Shown here in pieces: positions 27,772 through 37,468 of a stretch of DNA of 64,000 nucleotides (within the stretch, counting starts at the first letter, position 1; each line of letters starts with the position of its first letter). The notes beneath the pieces are model-generated. The model had not been told where the DNA came from and searched no databases. It saw nothing but the letters and a program-made list of their open reading frames with translations. A program made the position numbers and the translations under genes. Origin of the DNA: Helicobacter monodelphidis (lineage in GTDB: Bacteria; Campylobacterota; Campylobacteria; Campylobacterales; Helicobacteraceae); contig NZ_NHYN01000004.1 of NCBI RefSeq assembly GCF_003288845.1, positions 62,001 to 126,000 of the forward strand, given 5' to 3'.

Positions 27772-28617
27772 ATGAAAACTCATACTTCGACTTCGCCTAT
27801 CCCAACCGCACTAAGTATTGCTGGTAGTGATTGTAGCGGTGGGGCAGGGATACAGGCTGATTTGAAAACTTTTGGTGCACATGGTGTGTTTGGTATGAGT
27901 GTTGTTTTGAGTGTTGTTGCTGAAAACACTGTTCGTGTGATTTCAAGTTTTGATGTTCCATCGCAAATTATTAGCGACCAAATTCAAGCTGTTTTTGAAG
28001 ATATTCCTCCAGAATCAACAAAAATTGGTATGTTAGGTTCTGATGAAATTATGGAATGCGTTGCACATCATCTTCGTAATCTTAAGCCTAAAAATGTTGT
28101 GATTGACCCTGTAATGTTTGCTAAAAATGGCTTTGCTTTAATGCCAAAAGCTCACCGCCAAGATTTTAAGCAAAAAATTCTGCAGTTTGCTGATGTCCTC
28201 ACCCCTAATATTCCGGAGGCACAGGAATTGTGTGGTTTTGAGATTGATAACCAAGAGGATATGAAAAAAGCAGGAGCAATGCTTTATCAAATGGGTGCAA
28301 AAAGTGTTTTGGTAAAAGGTGGGCATAGTAAACAGGGGGCTAATGATGTTTTTTTTGATGGTAAAGAATATTATGTTTTGAGTGCAGAGAAGATTCAAAC
28401 AACAAATACTCATGGTACAGGTTGCACGCTGAGTTCAGCTATTGCTGCAAATTTAGCCCTTAATAATCCCCTGTTAGAGTCTATCCAAAATGCTAAAGAT
28501 TATGTTTTTCAAGCAATTTTGCATTCTTTAAAATTGGGGCAGGGTAATGGACCAACAAACCATTTTTATCACTTGAATTCCAGTGCATTAAAAAGGAACT
28601 CTAAAATAGATGGGTAG
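27772..28617 (+). CDS. thiD: Hydroxymethylpyrimidine/phosphomethylpyrimidine kinase
   Basis: 281 residues. Phosphorylates HMP and HMP-P for thiamine synthesis. ALSIAGSDCSGGAGIQADLKTFGAHGVFGMS and NTHGTGCTLSSAIAANLAL are the substrate and anion-hole signatures of the PfkB-like ThiD family. AAAGGA is upstream of the ATG. No TPP riboswitch was recognised in the leader. It overlaps the following methyltransferase gene by 8 bases. Confidence 0.93.
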   Translation: MKTHTSTSPIPTALSIAGSDCSGGAGIQADLKTFGAHGVFGMSVVLSVVAENTVRVISSFDVPSQIISDQIQAVFEDIPPESTKIGMLGSDEIMECVAHHLRNLKPKNVVIDPVMFAKNGFALMPKAHRQDFKQKILQFADVLTPNIPEAQELCGFEIDNQEDMKKAGAMLYQMGAKSVLVKGGHSKQGANDVFFDGKEYYVLSAEKIQTTNTHGTGCTLSSAIAANLALNNPLLESIQNAKDYVFQAILHSLKLGQGNGPTNHFYHLNSSALKRNSKIDG

Positions 28618-29731
28618 AAATATATCCTCTAAATTCTTAGGTATTGTTATAGAACAACAAACTAAGCGGTGGTCATTCTTTCTTTTTTATATTCCTTTGT
28701 TGCAGATAATCCCTATCAATGAGGGTTTAACTTGTGTTGGGGATGAGCTCTATCGTAATGATTATCGTTTTTTAGGTGTTCGTTTGTGGAAGGGGCGTAT
28801 ACGTGTTCGTCGTCAATGCATTCAAATGTTTATTAGTAACCAGCTAGAACGTAAGTTGGGCGAAGTGCTATGCCTTGACCCTCATATTATCACAAAACTC
28901 CAAACCTTAATGCAAGGATTAGATTCAGAAAGCGTACAAACTATCAACCGCATTCTTGCACGTGCAAAATATTCTTACCTTACCAAACAAACTCTTACTT
29001 TCAATCTCACACAAGAGGAACAAAACCAAATTTACAGAATCCAAAGGGAGTTTTATCCTAATATTATTAAATTTGCAGATGATGCGTATTTTTATAATGG
29101 TTATTGGGTAAGTAGTTCTCATCTTGAAGTGGGCGTATTTTGGCATAAACATAGTATGCACCTCTTTAAACACTTGGATAAAATAGCACAAGGACATATC
29201 CTTGATGTGGGCGGATTTACTGGCGATAGTGCTATAGTTTTACAGGAGTACACTAACAAAAAAGTTTATACATTTGAGGCAACGCAAGGGAATTTTCAAA
29301 AAATTTTAAGAACTATAGAACTTAATAAAAGTAACAAAATTATCCCCATACAGAAAGCATTAGGCTCAAAAACAGAGAAAATATATATTAATTTGAATGG
29401 AAGTGCCTCAAGCTTTGTTGCACATCATGGTAATGATAGCGAGGAAGTTGAGGTGATTACACTGGATTCTTATATTGCTGAACATAATATTCAAGTTAGC
29501 CTTATTAAAGTTGATATTGAGGGTTTTGAGATGGAATTTCTCAAAGGGGCAAAACAAACGATTGTGCAACAAAAACCAGCTATGATTTTAAGTATTTATC
29601 ATTCACCTAGTGACTTTTTGGAAATTAAACCTTTAATCGAATCTTGGAATCTTGGTTATCGCTTCAAGATTCATAAAGCTGTTGATGAAACATCTTTGAT
29701 TGAAGTAGCCCTTTATTGCGAGGTTGATTGA
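28610..29731 (+). CDS. FkbM family SAM-dependent methyltransferase with N-terminal extension
   Basis: 373 residues. The C-terminal 190 form the methyltransferase: GHILDVGGFTGDSAIVL (SAM-binding loop), VYTFEATQGNFQKILRTI, and the FkbM hallmark VSLIKVDIEGFEMEFLKGAKQTI. The first 170 residues are an extra region containing FYIPLLQIIP and FLGVRLWKGRIRVRR, resembling short repeats seen beside glycan-modifying domains in Helicobacter and Campylobacter surface proteins. It probably O-methylates a surface sugar. The start overlaps thiD, an odd partnership suggesting later insertion or chance operon formation. Confidence 0.8.
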   Translation: MGRNISSKFLGIVIEQQTKRWSFFLFYIPLLQIIPINEGLTCVGDELYRNDYRFLGVRLWKGRIRVRRQCIQMFISNQLERKLGEVLCLDPHIITKLQTLMQGLDSESVQTINRILARAKYSYLTKQTLTFNLTQEEQNQIYRIQREFYPNIIKFADDAYFYNGYWVSSSHLEVGVFWHKHSMHLFKHLDKIAQGHILDVGGFTGDSAIVLQEYTNKKVYTFEATQGNFQKILRTIELNKSNKIIPIQKALGSKTEKIYINLNGSASSFVAHHGNDSEEVEVITLDSYIAEHNIQVSLIKVDIEGFEMEFLKGAKQTIVQQKPAMILSIYHSPSDFLEIKPLIESWNLGYRFKIHKAVDETSLIEVALYCEVD

Positions 29732-29750
29732 TATTTAAAGGAGAATGTGT

Positions 29751-31436
29751 ATGAGGTATGTTGTTTTAGTTGTTCTATTTATTGTGCAATTGTGTGCGGA
29801 TTCTATTATCAAGCCTGTTGCATCGCAAAATGTTGCACCACTCAAAGGTCAAGCATTCTTTGATTTTTATATTAAAGATAAGCCTAAAGGTATCGTCCGT
29901 GATTTTTATATTTGGCAATATCTTAATGAAAATCAACTCAATAGTCAGCAGATTCATACCGCCTATGCACTTTTAAATGCAAAAAATCCATACTTAAATA
30001 AAGTTCTTGACCGATTGGGTTCTAAAGAGCCTATGCCAAGAGATATAGAATGTAGCAAAATGGATATTAAACGTGCTTTTAAAGAAGATGAGAAATGTCT
30101 TTCTTTAGCTTCTGTTGGCAAGTTAAAGCTTTTTAAGACAATGCCTAAAAAGGAGTCAATAGCTATAGCTGATAAGTTGGCAAATGCTTATCCTCATCTT
30201 TCTTCGGCGATTCGCATTTTAAGTTCATCACAATTTTACCAGGAAATTTTACAAGCTAATGCAGTTGTTTTTACGATGGTATACGATGCCCTAAGCCTTA
30301 AAGAGAAACAAAGAATATCACAACAATCAGCAATTCCTGTGATTGAAAAATTAAGTCAACAAAATCATCAGCCATTCTTTAATATGCTAAATACGGCTGC
30401 TTTGAATGCTTATTCTACTCCCTTGAAAAAAATTCTTTTACACAGCGATATTATCCAAGCTCCACACAATACCCTTTTTTTGTTAGGTTTGAATGAGTTA
30501 CAATTTGGTTCTAAACAAAAAGCTTTGCGGTATATGCAACGTGTCCAAAACAGTAAAGCACAACGTTTTTTTATTGATCGTGCACTATTGTGGCAATATC
30601 TTATCACCCAGAATCAGCAATTTTTACAGGAGATTCTTGCTAGTAACCATGTGAATATTTTTAGTCTCTTTGCGGCTGAGAAACTTGCTCAACAACCTAA
30701 TTTTAAGATTGTGCATTCCCTTCCTTCCATTTCTACACAAAAACCACCCTTTGATGCGACTGATCCTTATGTGTGGCAAAATATTTCATCTACTCAATTA
30801 AGTACGACAGATGTTGCAAAGCTCACAGAAATAATTCCTTATTTCTCCTATCAAGAAACAATGCCTCAATTGGCTTTTCTTATGCAAAAAATAAATAAAT
30901 TTACAATAAATTACTTTATTGTTCCTTTTGAAAATCTAGTTTCTTGGGATAGTAGAGAGCAAAAAAGCTTTGTGCTAGCAATTGCTAGACAGGAGAGTCA
31001 TTTTATCCCGACTCTAATCTCTCGTTCTTTTGCTTTGGGTATGATGCAGATTATGCCTGCTTATGTCAAACCATTTGCTGAAGAAATGGGGCGTAATGAC
31101 ATTGAATATAATGACTTATTTCAACCTAAGATTGCACTAGAAATGGGACGCCATTATATCCGTAAATTACAAAAAGAATACAAACATCCTCTTTTTGTTG
31201 CTTATGCTTACAATGGGGGTCCGACATTTTTACGCAAACTTTTAGCAAAAGAGGAATTATTTTTAAAGAATCGCCAATATGAGCCATGGTTAAGTTTAGA
31301 GCTCATTCCTTACGAGGAGACACGTTTTTATGGTATGCGTGTACTGGCAAATTATATTATCTATGAAAAATATTTTGGTGGTGATGTAAATTTAGAAAAA
31401 CTCCTCCAGCAAACTTTAATTTATCCTAAAAAATAA
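29751..31436 (+). CDS. slt: Soluble lytic murein transglycosylase
   Basis: About 561 residues. An N-terminal signal (MRYVVLVVLFIVQLCA) leads into a long superhelical alpha domain and a C-terminal SLT domain, AIARQESHFIPTLISRSFALGMMQIMPAYVKPFAEEMG, where the Glu of RQES is catalytic; YAYNGGPTFLRKLL completes the motif. It cleaves peptidoglycan glycan strands to anhydromuropeptides in the periplasm. AAAGGAG is 7 bases before the ATG at 29751, better spaced than for the ATG at 29745. The 3' end overlaps the convergent AEC gene by 16 bases. Confidence 0.93.
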   Translation: MRYVVLVVLFIVQLCADSIIKPVASQNVAPLKGQAFFDFYIKDKPKGIVRDFYIWQYLNENQLNSQQIHTAYALLNAKNPYLNKVLDRLGSKEPMPRDIECSKMDIKRAFKEDEKCLSLASVGKLKLFKTMPKKESIAIADKLANAYPHLSSAIRILSSSQFYQEILQANAVVFTMVYDALSLKEKQRISQQSAIPVIEKLSQQNHQPFFNMLNTAALNAYSTPLKKILLHSDIIQAPHNTLFLLGLNELQFGSKQKALRYMQRVQNSKAQRFFIDRALLWQYLITQNQQFLQEILASNHVNIFSLFAAEKLAQQPNFKIVHSLPSISTQKPPFDATDPYVWQNISSTQLSTTDVAKLTEIIPYFSYQETMPQLAFLMQKINKFTINYFIVPFENLVSWDSREQKSFVLAIARQESHFIPTLISRSFALGMMQIMPAYVKPFAEEMGRNDIEYNDLFQPKIALEMGRHYIRKLQKEYKHPLFVAYAYNGGPTFLRKLLAKEELFLKNRQYEPWLSLELIPYEETRFYGMRVLANYIIYEKYFGGDVNLEKLLQQTLIYPKK

Positions 31437-32335
31437 CTTAATTGTAGCCATGCAGGAATGGTTAGAAAGCTTAGTAGGATACCCAGCACGACTGCATTCA
31501 AGGCAAGTTTACTATTAAATCCTGCACGTAATAATACAGCAATGGCGCTGATTTGTGGGGGCATTGCGACTTCAATTAATGCCATACGCCAAATATCTTG
31601 AAATTCATTGTATGTAAAATACACAAAACTAGCAAGAAATAGTGGAGCAAGAATCATCTTTCCGCTTAGTAATAAGGCTGTTAATTTCCAATTTAAAATT
31701 CCTTTCCAATCGATTTGTACACCCACCGCAAATAAAGCAAGAGGAATTGCAGTTTGTGCAATACTTTTTAAGGGTGCAAAAAATTCATCGGGAATATGAA
31801 AAGGTAAAAATCGGAGCAAGAATCCGAAAATTAATGATAAAAATAAGGGATTTTTTAGTAATTTTTTGAACACCCCAAATATAGAAAAATGCCCTTGTCC
31901 ACCCATTGCAAGCACGATGGGAGCAAGAAATGCAAAAGGAATACCGGTTACAAATTGGTCGTAAATAATTACTTGATTAGCATAGTCTTTACCTAGTATG
32001 CCCTCAACAAGTGGAAAGCCTAAAAATAGAGTGTTTCCGAGCGTTGCTAGCATACAGAGAGCAATAATATCACCTTTGTTAAACGCAAGTAATTTACCCA
32101 ATATAAAGAATAAAATTGCTACCAATAGGTTACTACATAAAGAAATGATACAAATTAATAGAAAATTGTGGTCAATATCAGCGTGATAAACACCATTAAA
32201 AATTTGTGCTGGGATAGCAAAATTTAATAAAAAACCCATCAATATTCCACTTTGTCTATTACCTAATAGGTGTAACTTTTTCGCAATATAACCGATAGCG
32301 ATGAATACGAAAATACTATACATTGCAACAAACAT
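31421..32335 (-). CDS. AEC (auxin efflux carrier) family transporter
   Basis: 304 residues, about ten hydrophobic segments. LLNFAIPAQIFNGVYHADI near the start and VAMPPQISAIAVLLRAGFNSKLALNAVVLGILLSFLTIPAWL at the end are AEC features; bacterial members often carry malate, malonate or similar organic acids. Substrate unknown. Convergent with slt, overlapping it by 16 bases. Confidence 0.85.
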   Translation of the reverse strand: MFVAMYSIFVFIAIGYIAKKLHLLGNRQSGILMGFLLNFAIPAQIFNGVYHADIDHNFLLICIISLCSNLLVAILFFILGKLLAFNKGDIIALCMLATLGNTLFLGFPLVEGILGKDYANQVIIYDQFVTGIPFAFLAPIVLAMGGQGHFSIFGVFKKLLKNPLFLSLIFGFLLRFLPFHIPDEFFAPLKSIAQTAIPLALFAVGVQIDWKGILNWKLTALLLSGKMILAPLFLASFVYFTYNEFQDIWRMALIEVAMPPQISAIAVLLRAGFNSKLALNAVVLGILLSFLTIPAWLQLSYFLG

Positions 32336-32373
32336 TATTATCCTTTAATTTGATTTTTTAGGTAGGATGAATC

Positions 32374-34719
32374 TTAATCGCGATCGCATAAAGTAGCATA
32401 AGGGCAATATAAGCAATCTTTTTTTTCCTCTGTGAGATCAAAACAGATTAAATCTTGTTGTAATTCTTTCAGGGTGGTTTGGAGTAATTCGTAAGATCCT
32501 TGGATATTTTTTTCATCTTCGCTGACTTTTTTACCATGATATAAATCATAATAGAATGCAGAAATTTTGGAGTCCTCTGTCTCTTTTAATTGTTGTGCTG
32601 CAATTTTATAAAGTGTAAATTGTAAGTCTTGAGTGGCAATTTTAAAATTTTGCTTTAACTTATAGTCAATTAATATAATTGAGCCATCAGTAGCTTTATC
32701 AATTCTATCAATTTTTCCATGAAAGCAAATCCCTTCTAAATTATATTGGAAAGGATACTCGCAAAATAAAGTCCTGTAACCTTTTTGATAATCTTGTTTT
32801 TCTGTCTCAAAAAATACTTTTAAATATTGTCCAGCAAGTTCTAAATTAAAGTATTCTACTTCACTATAATCACCTTTTGCTTGTTGAATCTGATGATAGA
32901 AAAAAGCCCTTCTTTCATCAGGTGTTTGGTAATGGGTGTAGGCTTGTTCTAAGAAATGGTGTATGATAGAGCCAATAATAACTTCTTCTTTAGTTTTGAG
33001 TTTTTGTACATGAGCATAATAAAATTTTCTTTTACACTTCACAAAATCATTTAATGAAGTATATGAAAAAATAAAATTTTGCTCACGAATAATTCTGGAT
33101 AAAGAATCTTCAATTGTAGGAATAATGTGTTGATGTTCTCTGGCTTGCCCTAACAATCGGTTTTTGTAATTTTGCATGGGGTGAATCTTGATGGAGATTT
33201 CATTTTTAAGTTGTTGTTCTAGGACCATATGAGAGACTGATTTTTTTTCATCATGTACAAAACATACTACACTTTTATTTGCTAAAGAAAAAAGAGATAG
33301 ATAATAATGTTTTTGCAAGTTTTCCCTATCTTTTCTTGTAGGTAGATTAACTTTTTTGCGTAGTAGTGAGTTAAGAAAAATATCTTTTTCTTGAGGTTTT
33401 GGGACAAGCCCTTCATTGAAGTTTAGAACAATTACTGAATCAAATTCGACACCCCTTGTTTCTAATATTCCCATAACGCGGATTCTTCCACCTTGTGTAT
33501 CATCAATTCTTTTATCCTGTAAATATAATAAGACAAATTTTAAAATTTCAACAAATGGGATATTTAAAAAAAGTTCTTTTAGTTCATTTGTATATAAGTA
33601 AAATTCTTCTAAATATTCTACAACTTTATAAAGACTTTTTTCTTTTTGTAAAATATAAATAAAACTTTCTAATGAACCCAAACCCTTTTTTGAAAACAGC
33701 ACAGAAGAATCTTCTATAACTTTCTGCAAGGATTCTTTTTGCAATAAAGAATATTCAGTATATGGTAGATAATCTGTATTTAGAGAATAGATATATTGGC
33801 AAATTTCATCAAGGAATTGATAGGCAAAGGTGGTTGAAATTTTTTCGCCAAAAGCATAGTTAAAATTCCGATAAGTATCAAAAATTTTTAAATATTGTGC
33901 AAAACTTTCATCAGGTAAGACAATAATAATATCATCAGGGCTGACTCCATCTTCAACCCACTGATGAATCAACTCAATACTCAGAGCAACCTCGTCCATT
34001 GCATCTTTTAGTTCATAGGCATCAATTTGAATATCACGTTTTAAAGGTTGGCGACTAATAATTTTTTTTTCATTAAAATGAATTAAAAGGCGATAGCCTA
34101 CTTCTAAAGGAATGCCCATTGTAGCTTGAATATGTTCTTGATTATAATTATCCACAGAAGTATGGATATATAAAGGAGTAAAAGAGGCAATTTTTTCTAA
34201 AATCTTGCATTCAGAACGAGATAAAAAACCTTCCATAAAAAATTCAATCCAATCGTAATGTTGAATGATTGGTGTGTACATTTCTCCATTTTTACTAAGT
34301 TTATCATAAAAATTATATTTTTCTAAAAGATATAAATAACTATGATACAAAGTTTGAATAATCGCTAAATGTTCTCCATATTCATCATAAATATCATGGG
34401 TTTGGATATCTTCTATATTAACCAACGCACTTGCTAATTCATCTAAGAATGGAAAAATAAAATGGCTATGTTCCAAAAAGTTTAAAAAGGCTGAATCAAA
34501 TCCTAATTTCGTAGTCTCTATGCCCTCTGCTGCTTTTGCTAGAAATAAGGGGCGTAAAAAGGAGGGCAACAAACGTTTTTTGGGGACAAGGAGCAGAGAT
34601 TGCAAAAACTCACCCCATAGTCTTGCTTCAGGTAGAATCCCACCCCCATTCTTCTTCACATTCTTTTTATAAAAAGATTGCAATGAGCGTCCATTGCTAA
34701 ATAGATATAGTTTATTCAT
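32374..34719 (-). CDS. addB: AddB-like recombination nuclease/helicase subunit
   Basis: 781 residues. The AddAB complex resects double-strand breaks for RecA loading. The N-terminal part is a degenerate helicase fold (LYLFSNGRSLQSFY in place of an intact Walker A) with RIRVMGILETRGVEFDSVIVLNFNEGLVP in the middle. The C-terminal PD-(D/E)XK nuclease shows GKIDRIDKATDGSIILIDYKLK. Four cysteines frame it: one in DFVKCKRKFYY and three in DCLYCPYATLC, the iron-sulfur pin of AddB. addA is not in the window; addA and addB are also apart in H. pylori. It overlaps the transketolase gene by 8 bases. Confidence 0.88.
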   Translation of the reverse strand: MNKLYLFSNGRSLQSFYKKNVKKNGGGILPEARLWGEFLQSLLLVPKKRLLPSFLRPLFLAKAAEGIETTKLGFDSAFLNFLEHSHFIFPFLDELASALVNIEDIQTHDIYDEYGEHLAIIQTLYHSYLYLLEKYNFYDKLSKNGEMYTPIIQHYDWIEFFMEGFLSRSECKILEKIASFTPLYIHTSVDNYNQEHIQATMGIPLEVGYRLLIHFNEKKIISRQPLKRDIQIDAYELKDAMDEVALSIELIHQWVEDGVSPDDIIIVLPDESFAQYLKIFDTYRNFNYAFGEKISTTFAYQFLDEICQYIYSLNTDYLPYTEYSLLQKESLQKVIEDSSVLFSKKGLGSLESFIYILQKEKSLYKVVEYLEEFYLYTNELKELFLNIPFVEILKFVLLYLQDKRIDDTQGGRIRVMGILETRGVEFDSVIVLNFNEGLVPKPQEKDIFLNSLLRKKVNLPTRKDRENLQKHYYLSLFSLANKSVVCFVHDEKKSVSHMVLEQQLKNEISIKIHPMQNYKNRLLGQAREHQHIIPTIEDSLSRIIREQNFIFSYTSLNDFVKCKRKFYYAHVQKLKTKEEVIIGSIIHHFLEQAYTHYQTPDERRAFFYHQIQQAKGDYSEVEYFNLELAGQYLKVFFETEKQDYQKGYRTLFCEYPFQYNLEGICFHGKIDRIDKATDGSIILIDYKLKQNFKIATQDLQFTLYKIAAQQLKETEDSKISAFYYDLYHGKKVSEDEKNIQGSYELLQTTLKELQQDLICFDLTEEKKDCLYCPYATLCDRD

Positions 34720-36685
34720 TATTGACTAATGGCAAAAGTTTTTCAACAATATTTGAAGCTTCAAAACCAAAGTGCTTAAATAAATCTGTTGCCGGTGCAG
34801 ATTCTCCAAAGCTTTCCATGCCAAATAAAATATCGGCAAATGCATACCATTCTAGCCCCCTTGAAGCCTCAATCGCCACTACCAAAGAGTGGTTTGGAAA
34901 CAACAATTCTTTATATTCCCTATCCCTATGTATCTCTTCTAGTAATAATTCAAAACATGGTACACTCACGACCTGTACAGCAATAGAATTCTGTTCTAAA
35001 AGATGGGCAACTTCAAGCGATAAAGAAACTTCAGAACCGCTGGAAACAAGCACAATTTTTGGATTCACATCACCCCTTAGAATATAGCCACCTTTTTGCA
35101 CATTTTCAACAAGGCATTTCTCCATTACCGGAAGATTTTGTCTCGTTAAAATAAAGGCTGCGGGGGAATTTAAATTTAAAGCAACCCTCCAAGCAGCTAC
35201 ATTTTCATGTGCATCGGCAGGACGAAATGTGTATAGATTTGGCATTGCACGAAAATGACTCAATTGTTCAATAGGTTGGTGTGTTGCTCCATCTTCACCA
35301 ACACCAATAGAGTCGTGAGTCCAGATATAGTAACATTTTGCACGCATTAATGCGGCAATTCTAACTGATGGTGCAAGATAATCGCTGAATACAAAAAATG
35401 TTGCACAATAAGGGAGAAAAAGTCCATAATTAGCAAGTCCATTTGTGATTGCACCCATTGCGTGTTCTCTAATGCCAAAGTGCAGATTTCGCCCCAAAGG
35501 AAAATCTGCTTCCCCTTGAATGTGTGTATTGTTAGAAGGTGCAAGATCGGCACTTCCCCCTAAGAAGCCCGGAATTGTTTTAGCAATGGCATTCAGGATT
35601 TGTCCATTGCTACTACGCGTTGCAAGCATTTCCCCTTCATTGAATTGCGGAAAAGTAATGGCATTAAAATCAGGATAAATTAGTTGATGAAACAAATCTT
35701 TTTTTGCTTGACTCATTTTTTTGAGTTTCAGATTCCATTGATTTTCTAAGGCGTTTCCCATATCCTGCAAAACTCTAAATTTCCATAAAACATCTTCTGG
35801 AATATAAAAAGAATCATTAGCACAACAAAAGCCACTTGCTTCCTTTGATGCAGCAATTTCTTCTGCTCCCAAAGGAGCACCATGTGTTTTGGCTGAACCG
35901 CTTAGATTCTTTGAGCCTTTTGCGATAGTGGTGTGAGCAATAATTAAGGAGGGTTTATTGGCGATTTTTGCGGCATTGATAGCTGTATTGATAGCGATTG
36001 GATCATGTCCATCGCACTCAAAAACTGCCCACCTTTGTGATTCAAAACGTTGAGTGATATTTTCACTTAAGCTAATACTGCTATCACCTTCAATAGTAAT
36101 ACGATTTGAATCATAAATTACAATTAGCGAGGAAAGATTTAAATGCCCTGCGAGAGAACATGCCTCATAGCTAATCCCCTCCTCCAAGTCTCCATCGCCA
36201 CATAGACAATATATGTCGTGATTAATAATTTCTTGCTCCTCGTTCAGTAAAGATGCTGCATATTGTCTTGCCATAGCAAATCCTATTGCATTGGCTAACC
36301 CTTGCCCAAGCGGACCTGTTGTTATTTCGATCCCATCGGTTATGCCATATTCTGGATGACCGGGCGTTAATGAATCAAGTTGCCTAAATGCTTTCAATTC
36401 CTCCAGTGGAAGATTAAAGCCCCACAAATGTAGCAAGGAATAAATTAAAGCTGAAGCATGCCCACCACTAAATACTAAGCGATCGCGATTCAGCCACTTT
36501 GGATTCTGTGGCGAAAGTTGCAAATGTAATGTTAAAACACTCATTACCTCTGCTAACCCCATAGCAACGCCTGGATGCCCACTTTTTGCATTTTGCACTA
36601 TATCAGCACTTAGAAAGCGGATACAATTTGCCATTCTTTGAATAACAGGAATATCCTCTTGAGTAAGAACTACAGATAAAGACAT
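34712..36685 (-). CDS. tkt: Transketolase
   Basis: 657 residues. Thiamine-diphosphate enzyme of the non-oxidative pentose phosphate path. ANCIRFLSADIVQNAKSGHPGVAMGLAEV at the start, HGHASALIYSLLHLWG-type segment, CLCGDGDLEEGISYEACSLAGHL (the TPP/metal motif GDG...) and THDSIGVGEDGATHQPIEQL are all signatures. AAAAGGAG is upstream. Translationally coupled to addB downstream. Confidence 0.96.
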   Translation of the reverse strand: MSLSVVLTQEDIPVIQRMANCIRFLSADIVQNAKSGHPGVAMGLAEVMSVLTLHLQLSPQNPKWLNRDRLVFSGGHASALIYSLLHLWGFNLPLEELKAFRQLDSLTPGHPEYGITDGIEITTGPLGQGLANAIGFAMARQYAASLLNEEQEIINHDIYCLCGDGDLEEGISYEACSLAGHLNLSSLIVIYDSNRITIEGDSSISLSENITQRFESQRWAVFECDGHDPIAINTAINAAKIANKPSLIIAHTTIAKGSKNLSGSAKTHGAPLGAEEIAASKEASGFCCANDSFYIPEDVLWKFRVLQDMGNALENQWNLKLKKMSQAKKDLFHQLIYPDFNAITFPQFNEGEMLATRSSNGQILNAIAKTIPGFLGGSADLAPSNNTHIQGEADFPLGRNLHFGIREHAMGAITNGLANYGLFLPYCATFFVFSDYLAPSVRIAALMRAKCYYIWTHDSIGVGEDGATHQPIEQLSHFRAMPNLYTFRPADAHENVAAWRVALNLNSPAAFILTRQNLPVMEKCLVENVQKGGYILRGDVNPKIVLVSSGSEVSLSLEVAHLLEQNSIAVQVVSVPCFELLLEEIHRDREYKELLFPNHSLVVAIEASRGLEWYAFADILFGMESFGESAPATDLFKHFGFEASNIVEKLLPLVNNE

Positions 36686-36758
36686 TTAACACTCCTTTTC
36701 ATTTTCTACATTCTACACAAAAACTGCACAAAAAAGGCTTCAGAGAGTAAAAAATATG

Positions 36759-37115
36759 CTATTTATTTTTTTTAAAAAGTAACGATAAAGAATTAACGCA
36801 ATAGCGACGATTCTTCGGCGTAAAACCTTCACCCTCAAAAATGTGTCCTAAGTGCCCACCGCATTGCTTGCAAACAATTTCTGTACGTTGTCCGTCCGCA
36901 TCAAGTTGGTAGGTAATTTGTCCTTCAACAGCTTGGTCAAAACTAGGCCATCCACAATGTGAGGGAAACTTATCGCAAGAATTAAATAAGATTGCATCGC
37001 ATTGTTTGCAATGATACATTCCTGCTTCGTTAAAATGACAATATTCGCCACTAAAGGGTGCTTCTGTGCCTTTATGAAGAATGATATATTCTTCTTCTTT
37101 TGTTAATTGTCGCAT
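36759..37115 (-). CDS. msrB: Peptide-methionine (R)-S-oxide reductase, standalone MsrB
   Basis: 118 residues, MsrB domain only, without the MsrA half that I recall fused to it in H. pylori. Two CxxC pairs (CKQC near residue 36 and CKQCGG near 84) bind zinc, GWPSFDQAV is the substrate loop, and the catalytic Cys is in RYCVNSLSL. No signal peptide, so cytoplasmic repair of oxidised methionine. AAGGAGG precedes the ATG. Confidence 0.95.
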   Translation of the reverse strand: MRQLTKEEEYIILHKGTEAPFSGEYCHFNEAGMYHCKQCDAILFNSCDKFPSHCGWPSFDQAVEGQITYQLDADGQRTEIVCKQCGGHLGHIFEGEGFTPKNRRYCVNSLSLLFKKNK

Positions 37116-37126
37116 ATTCTTCCTCC

Positions 37127-37378
37127 TTATGAAACAATTTTCTCTACATATTCGTAACTCAACGATTTAGGGACATTTTTTATTTCAGGAATTTTTAAAA
37201 CCTTAAAGAATTGCGATTTTTCAAAAAAAGCAATTTCAATCACATCGCCAACCTTCACATTACGACTTGCTTTGACACAAACTCCATCAATCTTTACAAC
37301 ACGATTATCAATCATATCTTGTGCAATACTTCGCCTCTTGACAATATTTGTCGCATTCATAAAGGCATCAATTCGCAT
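37127..37378 (-). CDS. S4-domain RNA-binding protein (HslR/YlmH type)
   Basis: 83 residues comprising an S4 fold: MRIDAFMNATNIVKRRSIAQDMIDNRVVKIDGVCVKASRNVKVGDVIEI. Such proteins bind rRNA or tRNA on stalled or assembling ribosomes. It ends 12 bases before msrB begins on the same strand and is divergent from argG. An S4 protein next to argG also occurs, to my memory, in Campylobacter jejuni. Confidence 0.88.
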   Translation of the reverse strand: MRIDAFMNATNIVKRRSIAQDMIDNRVVKIDGVCVKASRNVKVGDVIEIAFFEKSQFFKVLKIPEIKNVPKSLSYEYVEKIVS

Positions 37379-37468
37379 TTTTTATCCTTTAAGACTTGTT
37401 TTCTCAATCGTTTTAATTTTTTATGGTAGAATTATAGCATCTATTTTGAGGATTCAAGGAGAGAAGTC

